Assembly: GCA_008921705.1 (NCBI GenBank)
Contig: VFFE01007035.1
Span: forward strand, 917,433 to 981,432
Length of the DNA: 64,000 nucleotides
Direction of reading: 5' to 3'
Source of the DNA: Burhinus oedicnemus
Lineage: Eukaryota; Chordata; Aves; Charadriiformes; Burhinidae
Below the pieces are notes generated by a model. The model was given only the letters and a program-made list of their open reading frames with translations. It ran no database searches and had not been told where the DNA came from. The translations under genes were made by a program, and so were the position numbers. Positions within the stretch are counted from its first letter, which is position 1; the number at the start of each line of letters is the position of its first letter. Positions 1-12,576 of this stretch are shown in pieces.

Positions 1-107
1 AATATTGCGGTATACGGTTCTTCAGGGGTTCTTCTTTTGTTATGCTTCTCTGTACTCCAACAGAAAATCAAATATACAATTTCAGGTCAAAATAGTGACT
101 TGGGGGT

Positions 108-126
108 AAAAAAAAAAAAAAAAAAA
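108..126 (+). repeat. poly(A) run, 19 nt
   Basis: An uninterrupted run of 19 A followed by a short A/G-rich stretch (gaaagaaaaa). No retroposed gene or SINE body is recognisable upstream, so it is called only a simple repeat. Avian CR1 elements do not end in poly(A), so it is not the tail of one. Confidence 0.85.
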
Positions 127-1603
127 GAAAGAAAAACCCATGTCCCTGATTTTCCAGATTAATGAAAAGCAATAAAAGCGTTTGCCCAAATCCGTTCAGT
201 TCCATTGGTTTCCAGAAGACGGGTTTCCCCTTTCCTTGAATCTCTTGCGCTGTTGCTAGGAATTAGTGAGCTGTGAAACTCACCTAATGAGGTCAGCATC
301 AGGAAATAGCTCCAAAAAAACAGGTCCTGGGGGATCTACTAAAGGACTCCCCCAGTGTCCAAACGAAATCCTGGATGCATCGGCACATTGTACAGCCGGG
401 GCTGCGGGAGGAACGCGCCTGACTTTGTTGTTGTTGTTCCTATAAAGGGACAGCTAAGGAAAGTGAAACTATTAACTCATCCACTGGAATTTCTGCTCAC
501 AAACCGTGCCCCCTGTTAAAGCTCCTCATAAAAGCCTTTCGGCTAGTTGGTTCCATATGTTCCCCAAACCCACAGTTATTGCTTCTGAAAGGCAGGAGTA
601 GTTAACAGTCTGCGGCTTGGCACTGACCAGGGAGACCTAAGGACCTTGATTTCTCCCCCTCCCTTTCAAACTGCCAATTAACCAGTTTAATAAAACAGTT
701 TGAACCTGACCAAGGTGCTTGGAGAAACCCCTACCACCACCTATCCTACTGGCTTAGCCACGACAGTGACATGCAGGCATGGCCTGGTGCAGAGCAGTCA
801 TGCAACTAATGTGCAGCCCTGGGACCAAAACTGGTTTTCTTGATGCTGAAGAAAGCTGCAGGGAGATTAGGGCTCCAGCCTTCAGCCCTGCACACCCAAA
901 GCTCCTGCTTAAGTGGACTTCCAACAGCTTGACTTCAGCATCCTGACTTTTCTCTTTATGCAAAGCTCCCCTGATGAACTTACATGTGCACAACTCAGTA
1001 TTTTTTTAAAATTCTCTTTGTGTTTTGATTGAATCAAGGCATTCAAAAGCAACAGAAACAGTTTCTAGACAGAAAACACTGCAACGTGTATAAGACCCCC
1101 ATTCCCTCAGCCTCAAGACCCCCAAGCCAGAGAAGGACTCTCCTGGTTAACAGCAGCTCTCACGCATTCCCTGGGCTGACCCTACTGTACTATTGCTTCC
1201 GAACCAAGTTCCAGGCTTCAGCAGGGCTGCGGCAGGCACACCGTGAACTCAGAGCCTGGAGAGCAGTTGTTTGGGGTTTTGGTGGGTTACCTGATAGAAC
1301 AGGTGAGCTAGCTACAGTTTGTGTTCTTACATACAAGTCTTCACCTGCACAAGGTCATTAAGACAACAAATAAAGACCATGGAGTTAATTTCTGTCTTGA
1401 CAGCACTTTAGAAACATCATCTCATTCCCAATACATATACTATAAATACCACATCCACCTTAAATAGGTCAAAACACCTCAAAACAAGGTCTTAAATTTG
1501 TAAAGTGAAGTCAGCAGCAGCTGTACCGCAGGTACTGTTGGAAGAAGGGTAAGATCTGAAACCTTTTCTTCTAAATGTGGTGAACTGTGTTACTTTCTAA
1601 AGG
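127..1603. other. unique non-coding sequence, nothing recognised
   Basis: No recognisable gene or repeat. Open frames here (79 codons minus at 754-993, 110 codons plus at 1029-1361) have no motif I recognise and no splice or promoter context that would support them. Confidence 0.5.
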
Positions 1604-1750
1604 TAGAATCATAGAATCGTTTAGGTTGGAAAAGACCTTTAAGATCATCAAGCCCAATGGTTAACCTAACACTGCCAAGTCCACCATTAAACCATGTCCC
1701 TAAGCGCCACATCTACATGTCTTTTAAACACCTCCAGGGATGGCACTTAG
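1604..1750 (-). mobile_element. CR1 LINE 3' tail, 5'-truncated
   Basis: Read on the minus strand, the element ends in a doubled 8-bp CR1 terminal unit (GATTCTATGATTCTA). On the plus strand this appears as tagaatcatagaatcg, then the typical 'ggttggaaaagacctttaagatcatc' type block, which I recognise as the avian CR1 3' UTR. Homology fades after the 'cctccagggatgg' block near 1745, so only about 145 bp of the 3' end is present, as expected for 5'-truncated target-primed insertion. No coding part of ORF2 is retained. The subfamily is not assigned. The legible terminal repeats suggest it is younger than the MIR and L3-type pieces elsewhere in the window. Confidence 0.9.
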
Positions 1751-1829
1751 AGTCCATGTTAATTTAGAAGAAAGCGAGGGAGGAAAAAGAGCTCTGATGA
1801 GGAATTTCCATCCTTTCCCCTTTTGTGAA

Positions 1830-1846
1830 CCACCACACTGTGGTGG
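1830..1846. repeat. 17-bp perfect inverted repeat
   Basis: CCACCACA, one central C, then TGTGGTGG: two perfectly complementary 8-nt arms. Each arm carries the RUNX-type core TGTGGT on one strand. It could be a paired factor site or simply chance, because a palindrome of this size is not rare in 64 kb. Confidence 0.6.
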
Positions 1847-4800
1847 AAGGATGTTTAAGTTTCAGTGCCCTCACCCCATCATCGGCACGGTCTCTTTTGC
1901 CAGTAACTCAGCTTGATGTCCAACCAGTAATGGTGTAAGCGAGCAGTTACTGTAGGATAACTCTCCACTTTGGTCAATGCCCAAATTCAAACTTCGGCAA
2001 ATAAATTAAGAAACAACTGGAGGAAGGATTTGCAACTTAATCAAAACTGAAACACTGGAAGGGACTGAATTACTTCTGTTAAATTTGAAGCCTAAATGTA
2101 TGGCTTTTGTATGCAGGATTTACTTGCATCCAGTAATCTTGCATAGGTCCAGTATCTCAGTTGTGCTGAGTTCAGTAGATTAATTTTGATGATTAAACCT
2201 ACCTAAAGAGCTAAATATTTGCACCAAAAGAGTTACACTCTGAGCAGTCTGATTCTGCAAGTGTTTTTCTCGTTGAAGCGCAACAAGTTCCAGTAACTAA
2301 CACCTTGCCCAGCAGTGACGGCTTGCAGGTCCAAGTGCTACCAGTCAGACTTCTGGACTGCTGGCTTAGATCTTGTCAACAAAAAGGTAAACAGACAGTA
2401 ACATCAATTCATACCTCTGGCATGAGACCACACTTTCGAAGGGACACCATTTATTTTTTTTTCCTGTTTATAGCTGAACCAAGAAGAAAATGCCTTCTCC
2501 CTGGAACTTACCTCAGCTCTTCAGTTGTGACTTAGAGCTCTGTTAAGCTGCTAGACAACAAAACAGTGTATGAAATGCCTACCAATAACCAAAAAATCCC
2601 ATATTAGTTTTTAATCATCTGACATAATGGTGTAAATTGTTTCCTTCTGCTTCTTTCTTTACACCCTTCATGTTAAACTGTGGCAGAGGAATAACAGTTC
2701 TTCCAGGGCTGAGTAGCTGGCAACTAGGTTTGATTTTAAACAGACTCATAGAAGATATCAGAAAGGTACAAAAGGCTGGAGTGTTCAACTGACATGAATG
2801 GACCCAACTCCATAAAGAGAAAGGAAATGGACTGTGTGATACCGGATGATTGCTGTCTAAAGTAGCACCTCCAGACCATGTGAAACCCATAGGTGTAGAA
2901 AAAGGCAGAGACATCTCTCACCCAGATAAAGCAAGCAGTGGTCCAGCTGGGCAAACTGAACATGGCCCTCTGCCTATTTGGTGATGCCCTGAGCTTGGCT
3001 GCAAGCCTGGCTCCTACATGCCCCTTAGTCCCCTCTCTGCTCCTTCCTGTGCCACCACCCCAGCAAGCCTGGCTTGGCCTCTGGCTCCACTCAGTTATTC
3101 CTGTCCTGTGGGTATCTCACCACTTACTAGTCAATAGCAACCCACTATATTCAGAAACCCAAATGCTGCCTCAATGTCAGGGAAATCCCCTCATGTAACA
3201 TAAGAGTGTGCACTAGAGTTTGTGAGAAGGTTTGCGGAGAAGAACAGTGCTCCAGCAGAGGTGCCACGGGGGCTGCAGCACATTGCTCCAAAGGTGCCAT
3301 TGAAACAAGAGCAGTCATCCCAGATAAGTCCAACACCCCCAAAAGTGTCTGGTAGCAGATACTTTGGGAAAGAATGTAAGAAATGAGGCGAGCAGAGGGT
3401 GATCTTTTCTCAGATGACACTTCCCATCTTTTGGAATTCTGCCAGTTGTGGTTGAGAAATACCTCTTCTCCTACCATTCCTTCCCACCCACCTCCCTGCT
3501 CCCCATGCCTTTACTTCAAAATTACCACTGAGTTCAGTTGCACCGGTCTATTGAAGAGTAGCCAGCTGCCCAATCTACACCCAGAGGAGGTCACAGCCTG
3601 CTACTTTGCTTAGCAATTGCATTCCCAAATGGATGGCTGGCAGGATGCCCGAAGGGCAGTGCCCACAACCGCTTTCCTCCACCTTAAATACGCACATTGT
3701 CCCTGCTTTCGGGATCATCACCTTCAAAGGAGGCACGTGAAATCCTTCCCAAGAACCTGAAACCACGTTTGTGCTCTTGACTCGCAAGTAAAATTGTTAC
3801 CGGGCCCATCTGGGGTTTCGATTTTACTTTTTTGTCTCCACCGTAACAGGAGGAATGTGGGAACATGCCCTGAGCGGAGCGTACCAGTTGGCCCCAGTGA
3901 CGAGTGAGCTGCAATGAAAGGGGCACCCTCACGGAAAAAAACAAAGCTTGGGGGGAGTCTGGGGAACTCCCGGTTTTAGGCACCCAGCCTGAGATTTTTT
4001 TTTGAAAGAGCCTGGTTTCATGATATGCTAAGCATCCACCCATTGAAAAATGCAACCTGTCCTGGGTGTATTTAATTTGGGGTTTTATTCATATTACTGC
4101 TTAATTTTGAACTGTTTCTTTTTAATTACCAGCTGAAGCTGCATAGTAAAACGGACTAGCCCCACAGGCATGTTTTTCTTTCTATTATATTACAGTGAGG
4201 CAGCAGATTAACTCCTTCAGCCATCCCAGCTTAACACCTCGCAATGCCAGCACAGCCCCTTGCCAGACTGCTGCTCCTGCAGCAAGAACGGCGGAAGGGG
4301 ACATAAAGATATATGTCCTGAATTTCCAACTCCCAGCCCTGGGTATCGGCACCAACAGGTGCCAATTTCAACATACGTCAGCATGCTGGGGCGTTAATCA
4401 CAGCCCATTGGGAAGGGGAGGACTTTCCAGCGAGCCAGATGGAGCTACAACCTCTGGCCAAGGACAAACACTTTGGGACAACAACTGTCTCAGTTTTCTA
4501 GTCTCCACATGAGCATGACAGAGTTGGCAGCTGCAGAAAAGGGAACGTTTCCTAAGCCTGAAGATGACTGCGTCCTCATGAGGTCAGCAGGGAAAGGAAA
4601 AAAAAAAAGAAAGGTCAAGATTTGCAACAGCATGAGAAAAGGAAACCTTCAAGAGGAAGCATGGTGCTGATCTCATCAGGGATAAGCGCTTGTTTTGGGT
4701 GGCTGGGGTTTTTTTAGCTTAGCATTATCTCAAGTTCGAATTAATTTTATTATGCAAGATGTTCTTGTCACTGGGGTAGCTCGTGAACAAGCATGGGGCA

Positions 4801-5357
4801 CCCCATGTCTGTTAATAATCACAGGGCTTGATCTGGCAGCCTGCTCACTTCAGGTCTTCCTCACCTAGATAAGAATCCATGCCATTATCAGGACAGCTGA
4901 TGGGATCCCACCTGTGCCAGCTGCTATGGGGCACAGCCATCCCTGAGTGGCCTCACCAGGGCACCCCTCTTTTCCTTCTAGAAATTTAGAGTTATATCCT
5001 CAGGATCAGCTTTAGGGTTGCAATGCAGACCTTGCAAAGCGTGTAATTTGGGGAGCACCGGCATCAGCTCCAGCCCTTCATGCTTTGATGTAGCAGTGCC
5101 GGGAGAGGGAGCCTGCACAAGGGGCACGTAGTGCACTGCCCATCACACCAGCAGCCCCAGCAGAAGGCTCGTTTCCTTAAACATGTCAGAGGAAAGAGCC
5201 CAGCACAAGTGGCATGATTTTTGTGAAGCAAGATGCTGCATTGGCCCAAGTGTCTCTGAGCCCAGAAGGAAGGGCACACCCCGATCCTCCTGCAGACAGC
5301 AAGAGGGTTTTTGGCTTCAGAAGGAGTGCACAAGTGAACAGCACATGCCCAAGGCCA

Positions 5358-5374
5358 CCTCCTCCTCCTCCTCC
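5358..5374 (+). repeat. short (CCT)n trinucleotide repeat
   Basis: About five and a half CCT units in a row. In different frames it produces Pro, Ser or (minus strand) Gly/Arg runs in spurious open frames, which explains the apparent low-complexity proteins around 5064-5534. Confidence 0.8.
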
Positions 5375-8300
5375 AGCAAAAAGCCAGTGCAAAGGGAGCC
5401 TGTCTGGAAAACAATTAGGCGGTGACATTAGAGTCCTGGGTAACAACAGATGGCCACAAAAATCCTGCAGACAACTGCTCGGGGGCGTATTTTATCAAAG
5501 CCTGGGAAAGGGCACCGAAGGTGATCAATCATAATTCACCGGGAAGACAATCAGGGACTTTGCGGGAGGGCAAGGCTGGAGCTACACCACCGTGCTCCTC
5601 AAAGGCAGCCTGCTGGGGTCCCTCTGCGGGGCGGCAGCCTGCCGCCGAAAACAGACCCTTTAAAATGCTCTCACCCATCCATACACTGCGGCTCATACGC
5701 AGATGTTTTCACGCGGAGCTGCAATGCTTGCTGCAAGCAACCGCTGTTCTCGCCCCCAGGTCCTCTGTCCAAGGGGACAGGTAGGAAAAGCTACAGACAC
5801 AGCCAGGAGCTTAACAAGAAATAAATGCAGCAGCTCCTGCTCCAGCTGCCTTTCTGAGGGAGACGCAGCAAAGGGCAAACGCAGAGGCAGAGGTGCCCAA
5901 GACAAAAAAATGCCACTTCGGAGCTCAGGGCACATGGGCAAGACCGGCCGGGGAGAGAGGAGGAGGCATCAGATCCATAGGCTGCTGCCCTTATGGCCTC
6001 GGGAGTGCTGTATACTCCCTGTATAGTGTTACAGCTCTGTTGCAGTCTACAGGATTTTTGCATAGAAGGAGCAAATTACACAAAAATTATTCAATATTCA
6101 GTTAGCCAGTGACTTTCCCATCAAATCACAGCAGCTCAAATTTCTAATACCATCTGCTTGTAGCCAAACACTTGCCTTCAAACTAAGCAGAGGCCAAGAA
6201 TAATTACTTACTATTCACCGAGTTATTTACATCAATTATTCAGCAAATAAATTCAGCTAACAAATAGCTTCAAGGAAACTCCAATCTATTCACAGTCAAG
6301 TTGCCAAGATAGAATAAATGCATAAAATTAATTATTTGTAACAAACTACTCTGTTAACTTTCAAGGTCAGAATGATAAATTCAGACACTTTATTTTTTAC
6401 TATATATTAGGCTCCCTCAATGTAGTTCTGTTGTTTATGAATTATGGGAGGTTATCTTTGAAGAGACGGCTATAACTGCTATACTTTCATTATCATTGGG
6501 ACTAAAAGATCATATTGCTTGAAGCTTTTTTTAAGCCTAGGCTAAGCAGTCTCCACTCCAGTCAGAGAAGGCCTACGAAACCAGCTACCAGAGAGGATAT
6601 GCCGCTAAGGAATCAGGAAGAGTGTTCACAGATTTTTGCTCTCCTGGCTAGAGCCAAGAATCAGATGTTACTGTAAAACCTTTATATAAATTGAAGAAAG
6701 CACTTCATTCAAGTAACATTTTGGTTTTCTTTTTTCTTCTAACTAGGAAGAAAGGATTTAGAATAATATTCTTTGCACAGCTTCAAATATTCCTGAAGGT
6801 TGTATATTTCCCCACGTAAATAAATAATAATGATAAAAAGGTATTTAATACAGGTTTCAGGCACCATTCTGGTCCACACATACAAACAGCAGAGAAAATA
6901 CCTGAAAAAGAGATAAGCCTCAGGTTCCCCTCCTGCCCCTTTAGCCTCATCTCCCTGCTCCTTAGATGCATTCCCAGAAGTAGAGCCAAAAATATCCTTT
7001 CCCCCTCCCTTTTTCCTTGTCCGTTTAACACTGACACTCTGTAAATACACCCACATGTAAGGAAGCACACTCTGCCACCCCCTGAAACACTCCATAAATG
7101 TTCAGCAGGTTGTTTCCTCTACAGCAGTTCTTCACCAGGAAGGTTCCCAGAAATGCTACAGCCATTGCTGACACTGCACGTGGGGACACAGCTCAGACAA
7201 GTCCTGGAGACCCCACGATGAAGAAAAGCAACTCCCCAAAGCAAATCTCTTTGCTGTTGCCCCAGAACAACATAGATGAAGAGCAGCCTTTTGCACAATC
7301 ATGACTGTGGGGCTGAAGCTCAGAGGCTTCAGTCCACTCTTCTACCTTGCGACAGTAGGGAAAACATCCATCGAGGAATCCCAAAGCAGTGGTGTAGGTA
7401 CTAAGCAGAGCACAGAGGATCACTTCCAGCTTTGACTTAACTTCTTAAGCCTAACTCCTAGGAGCACAAGGAGCTTCAGAGCCAGTCTCAGACGGTGTAA
7501 TTTAGCATCGTTCTGATGATTTACACCCGCTGAAATCCTGCCTGCACGCCCTGGAGGAGGAGAAGAGGATGATGCAGGGGGTAGGAAATGACATCCTCCA
7601 CAAACCTGTGGGGGATCAGCTCATTTTGAAGATAACATCTGTTCTGCGTTTCTTCCCTGCTCTTGATTTTTTTAACTTCTGTAAAGCAGGTAAGAAGGGG
7701 AGTAGGCTCAGGTGGTTTTATAGACCAAGTTCTTTGCAGATGTAAGTTGGTCAGCTTAGTTTGCCCCAACCACGCTTTGCTAATTCACTTGACAGGGAAT
7801 TTAGCCCCATGTTTGTATTTGTACAAGAGCAGTGATGCTTGCCGTTTAATTGTTCCTCAAATCTTGAGACATAATTATCAAGTTCTAAGAATCTTAGCTT
7901 AGATTATGAATAGCAAATGCTCGGGACTCCTTAGAAATGAACTGCAGGTCTGGAATTATTCAGTAAATGACTTCAAACCATGAATAAATTTGAGAAAAAT
8001 ATCAGAAAGTTAATATAGAGAGGCAGCAATTGAATAGATTGCAAAATAAGCTACTTGGGAAACAATCTTTACTGAGCTCTGGTAACTAGAAGTTACTGGA
8101 TTCAAAGCATTAGGAAACAAACATTACTAAGACAAAGACTTCATGGAGTCTTGTTTAAACTGAAAATTCTGACTCTTTTTTTTTGATGGGGTGACCTCTC
8201 CTCTTTGCTTTTAGGAAGCTAAATTACATTTCAGTTTGCTTGTTTTCATCACATTTTGCTTTGGGCACAAATGACTGAGAGAAAAAGCTCTGCTCTTTCT

Positions 8301-11300
8301 ATGCTGATAGAAACTGAAAAGGGATTAACCAAAAAGCAATAAACTATTCCCTCTGAATTGCTAGCTCTAAATTTTCTTATTAGTGTCTACCCACACTAAT
8401 TTGAAACTTAGCAATGCTGGTTTTCTCCAAAGCTGTCAGCTGAAATAAGCTAGTTCTGTTCCTTACAGGCTGCATTTGCCAAAGATCTTTCTGCTTTCAA
8501 AACACGCCCCCTCCACCAAATATATCAAGATTGCTGCCCTTTTCAGAATTTCCCATGGGTACATGGCGACGTTAAAGAGGGAGTAAAACTAGCATGGTAT
8601 TTTTCAAGTTATTATCATGGGAATGCTTTGTACACAAGAATGTCAAAGCAAAGTCAATCCCTGTGCACAGCGCTGAAGGTAGATGGATGAGTGTACGAGT
8701 CAGTTGCTTGCAAAGATTGCAGACCTAAGCCATTAAAGAGAGTCTTGAGAGGAGGGGAAGGACTCCTGATGCAAGAAGACAGTAGTTCTGTGAAAGATCC
8801 ACAAAATGTCTTTCAAGTACAATGGGAGTTGCTCAAGAAAAGCCATCCGCATTGTCTTCTCTTTGGACTTGTTGTAAGAGCATTGCAGATGGCAGAGCAG
8901 AAGTCCCTGTAGCATCGTATGAAGTCTCCAGTCCATCCCTAGCCATCTTAAAGCACTTTTGCCAGTTTCCTCTGTAACAGATTCAGGATCTCTGGCAACT
9001 TTAAAGTTTCCAGACGATATCGCAAACCACCTATTCAGGACTAACTCGAGTACCCTTGCCTCGGTTGTACTGCATGACCAAGAGACCAATTCCCAGTTGG
9101 CACTGGCATTTCTCAGAACTGGTCCTGCTGCCTACCATGCAGTCTTGGGCATAGTTTGACCCTTTGTATTCACAACTAAATGCTACCAGATGGATGCATC
9201 AGTTCAAAGGCTGGTGGAAACAATTAAGATTACAGGAAGCCACGTTTATCCTTCCACCTATAGCACCGAATTAATCACGTCTGATAGGGATCTAAACAGA
9301 GCAACGAGGTCTTGCCTTCGTGTCCCACTCAAGCCCCTGATTTATATCACTACCTGTCAAGAGATGGCAGAAGATTGCCCAGTAGCTGCTGAATGCTTCT
9401 CTCCCACCCTCTCCCTCTCCTGGGGAGACAAATATAAGCCAGGACATTCCTGCTCTGCTCAGGATGCCATGAAACCTAACCTCATGTTGACACAAGCATT
9501 AGGCCCCAGGACTGTATAACAGGTCACTGACAGAAAGATGTAAGATAGAGCTTCCAAATTTGGCTGGCCACACACAGGCAGGCACTGGAGTACGAGTGTT
9601 GCTGGCTCTCAGAACTTGCATACCTTTGAAGGAGATTCAGTAGCTAAGGGACATCCACGGGCACAGCGCTCTTGCTTGTCAACCCATTTTTCAGTTGTGT
9701 CTTCTGGTAGGTTCAGTGGCTGATGCTGCTTTAGATTTTTATGGGGTTCATATTAGGTATTTCCTTACTAGGCTTCTTTTGTTCTAAACACACTAAAAAA
9801 ACAGAGGCTGCTGGACAGCTATATCCTTATAGTTTCTATTAAAAGCGTAACAAAGGAGGGAGTGCCAGAACCCATCCATACTGGATGAGACTGGGAGTTT
9901 GAGTATTTGTGCTCAAATAAGTTAAACCTTCAGCGCTCATCTGCCTATCAGGAGTCCTGCTTCAAGGACCCAAAGGGGAGGCTCAGTAACTGCAAGCTCA
10001 GTGCTTTCTTTGGAAGCAGATCTCCTGAAGTCTGGTTCCTCCCTCTTCCAGCGATACACCGATGCCCACATTTCACATCAACCGTGAAACGGGAATGGAT
10101 CTGTTACCATATGCTAAGTTTTTCTCCATCCGTGGGAGGCAAAGACAAACAAGGAGGCTTGAGTCAACACAAGGGTTAATTTAAGAATTGAGCTTGCTTA
10201 AAATAAAAGTTGTCACCAACCAAAAAGAACAAGTAGCCATTGAAGAGAAAACTGTTGAGATTTATGGACCCCATTCTGGAGACATAAAAGGGGAGTCAAT
10301 CATCATTTGAAGTTTATTTTTTTAATAAGAGCTCCTCAAACATTCCCTCCACTTTTCATTGCTAGAAACTTAAGCCTGTGGCTGTTAAAAAGTTAAAAAT
10401 TAGGGGTTTCCTAAGTGGGAGCAGAATGCATGGTTGCTCTGTATGACCCCGGCTACTCTAACAGCTACTGCTAATTCCCAGTGGAAGCATCAATGGCTTG
10501 TGAAATAGACTCCTTTCTTTTCTTGTACAAATTATTCCTTTATATTTTTGAACTTCTGAACCTCTGGGCTTAATAACAACTCCACAAGAAAGAAGGAAAA
10601 TGATTGAGTGTTTATAACAACACGCATCTTTTTTGATTATCATTCCAGGCTGTGGCACTTTCAGTTTCGCGAAGCCTTAGTCATAGCCGCTCTGCAAATC
10701 CATTCAGAAATGGGGGGTGGAGAGGAATGGGAAGGACATCTCCTCCTACATAGGAACTGTGGTAATTGGACATTTTGAAAAATTCCCAAACACTTAGTTT
10801 TACTGTCTTCCTCCCACTCCCTAAACTATAACCTACCCATTTACTACCTGTTTGAGTTAGAAGCAGAAATCAGGCACTGCCCACCCTCACACACTGCAGC
10901 CTCACAGCCTGCAGATGAGCTGTAACACATCAGAATGTGGGCCATACAAAATTGCAAAATGAAGCAAGACAAAAACTTTAAAAACTCACCCACACATGCA
11001 AGCACAGAAACAAATCAAGGGAAAATAATAGGAATAAACAGTCTTTAGCCTCATTTTTTTTTCAGTTGTAAATGGAAACCAATGTGACAGTGCTGCAACA
11101 GATGACACAGTCTATTTATTTTCTCTAAAAGATCTAGAGTTGTTGGATTCCCCACTACCTCCCAAAAGGCTTATATGGCTTTCAATTAAAAAAGACTAAC
11201 ACTAGAAAATGTGTTTCACTCAACAGAAAATAGCAAGGCCAGGCTCAGGAAGCGCTCGTCTTCCTCCAACAGTTGATTTAACAAGCACTAAATCACCGAT

Positions 11301-12548
11301 TATTACATTCTACATCCTTTGCTGCCCAGTACCATCACTTTGTTGATTAATACCATGCTAAGTCATAGTAACGATAGATTCATAATAGTAAGCTTGGCAA
11401 TTCATATTCTGAACTAGATCCTCAGCCAGGGCACAATCATGTACCATCTCAGACCAGTTGTGCAGCACAATCCGACTTTTTTAAGGGAAGATTATGACAA
11501 ACCTAAAAATCAAAAGAGCTTTGTAAGGACCTGGTCCATATAACCCCGCAGCACTCAGCATTTCCTTGAAGAGGTTTGAAGAAGAAATGCCACCACTTAC
11601 ACTTTAGCAGAGCCTACTGCTCAGAGACACATCTTCACTTGACTGTCAGCAAGGAAAAATGAAGCCTGGTTCACTGGAGCAGCTTCATGTCAATAAAACT
11701 CATCTCAGACCAATACCAGCTTGGCTAAAATTGAGCTGTGCTAAATCAGAACTCAGTATCCTTGAGGTTTTCAAACGTTTGGCTTTACATCAGTTATTTA
11801 CAGGTGATATTTGTTCAGGTTCTCACTGGTATAATCTAGCAGTAACTCTTTCAAGCCAATAGATTTGCACCAAGCCACACCACTCCATCAATTACACCGT
11901 GAAAGTGAGGGACTCCTACCTTTCTTGGATATACATGACAAAAATTGAACGAAGGGACAAATTGAGAAGGACCAATTTTAACAGTTTCTTATGGGTGATG
12001 GAAGTATTTCCTTCAGAGAGTCACATTTACTTAGACATCTTTCCTTTCTCCTTAGTGGGGGTTCTTAAATGCAGCTTCAGAAATGCCAGAGGCCAGGCTA
12101 AACCCCTACTAAATCTGCCTCATTAAATGAGGTCTACTGTGGCTGGAAGATGTAGATGCTGTAGGATTCGAGTGGCAGCCGCCGCCTGCCACTACCCCAA
12201 CCACTGGCATTTAAATTGAAGCCCATTCATCACATGCTTATGGTCAGATCTTACCCTAAATGAGCCACTCCAACTTTGTTCCAAAGTATTTATTACTTAT
12301 GAGTTACTACATTAAGATGGAAAATAAAAACCCAAACCCTAAAGCCAAAACAAGAAACACCACGCTCGCACCCCCACAAAAGGCTGAGTGGGAGGGTCCT
12401 GGGCTACTCTTGACATATGTACAGGATATGTAAAGGATCACTCTCATTTCCATCAGTGGACATTTACGCTGCAGCCTGTACAAAATTATTAGTACAAGCT
12501 GTCAAAAATATGATGCAAACTACAAGCTCGATTAACTAAACAAGATTT

Positions 12549-12576
12549 AAAGAAAAAAAAAGAAAAAAAAAGAGAG
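12549..12576 (+). repeat. A-rich simple repeat
   Basis: Runs of A separated by single G residues (three blocks), ending in agagag. Low complexity; no retroposon body is visible next to it. Confidence 0.75.

Noticed and set aside
4729..4745. 'caagttcgaatt', resembling a tRNA B box
   Set aside because: No A box or cloverleaf can be formed around it.
5064..6063. Many overlapping open frames (70-120 codons) on both strands
   Set aside because: They occupy nearly all phases of a GC-rich stretch, share no recognised domain, and have no consistent codon signal; this is the expected effect of few stop codons.
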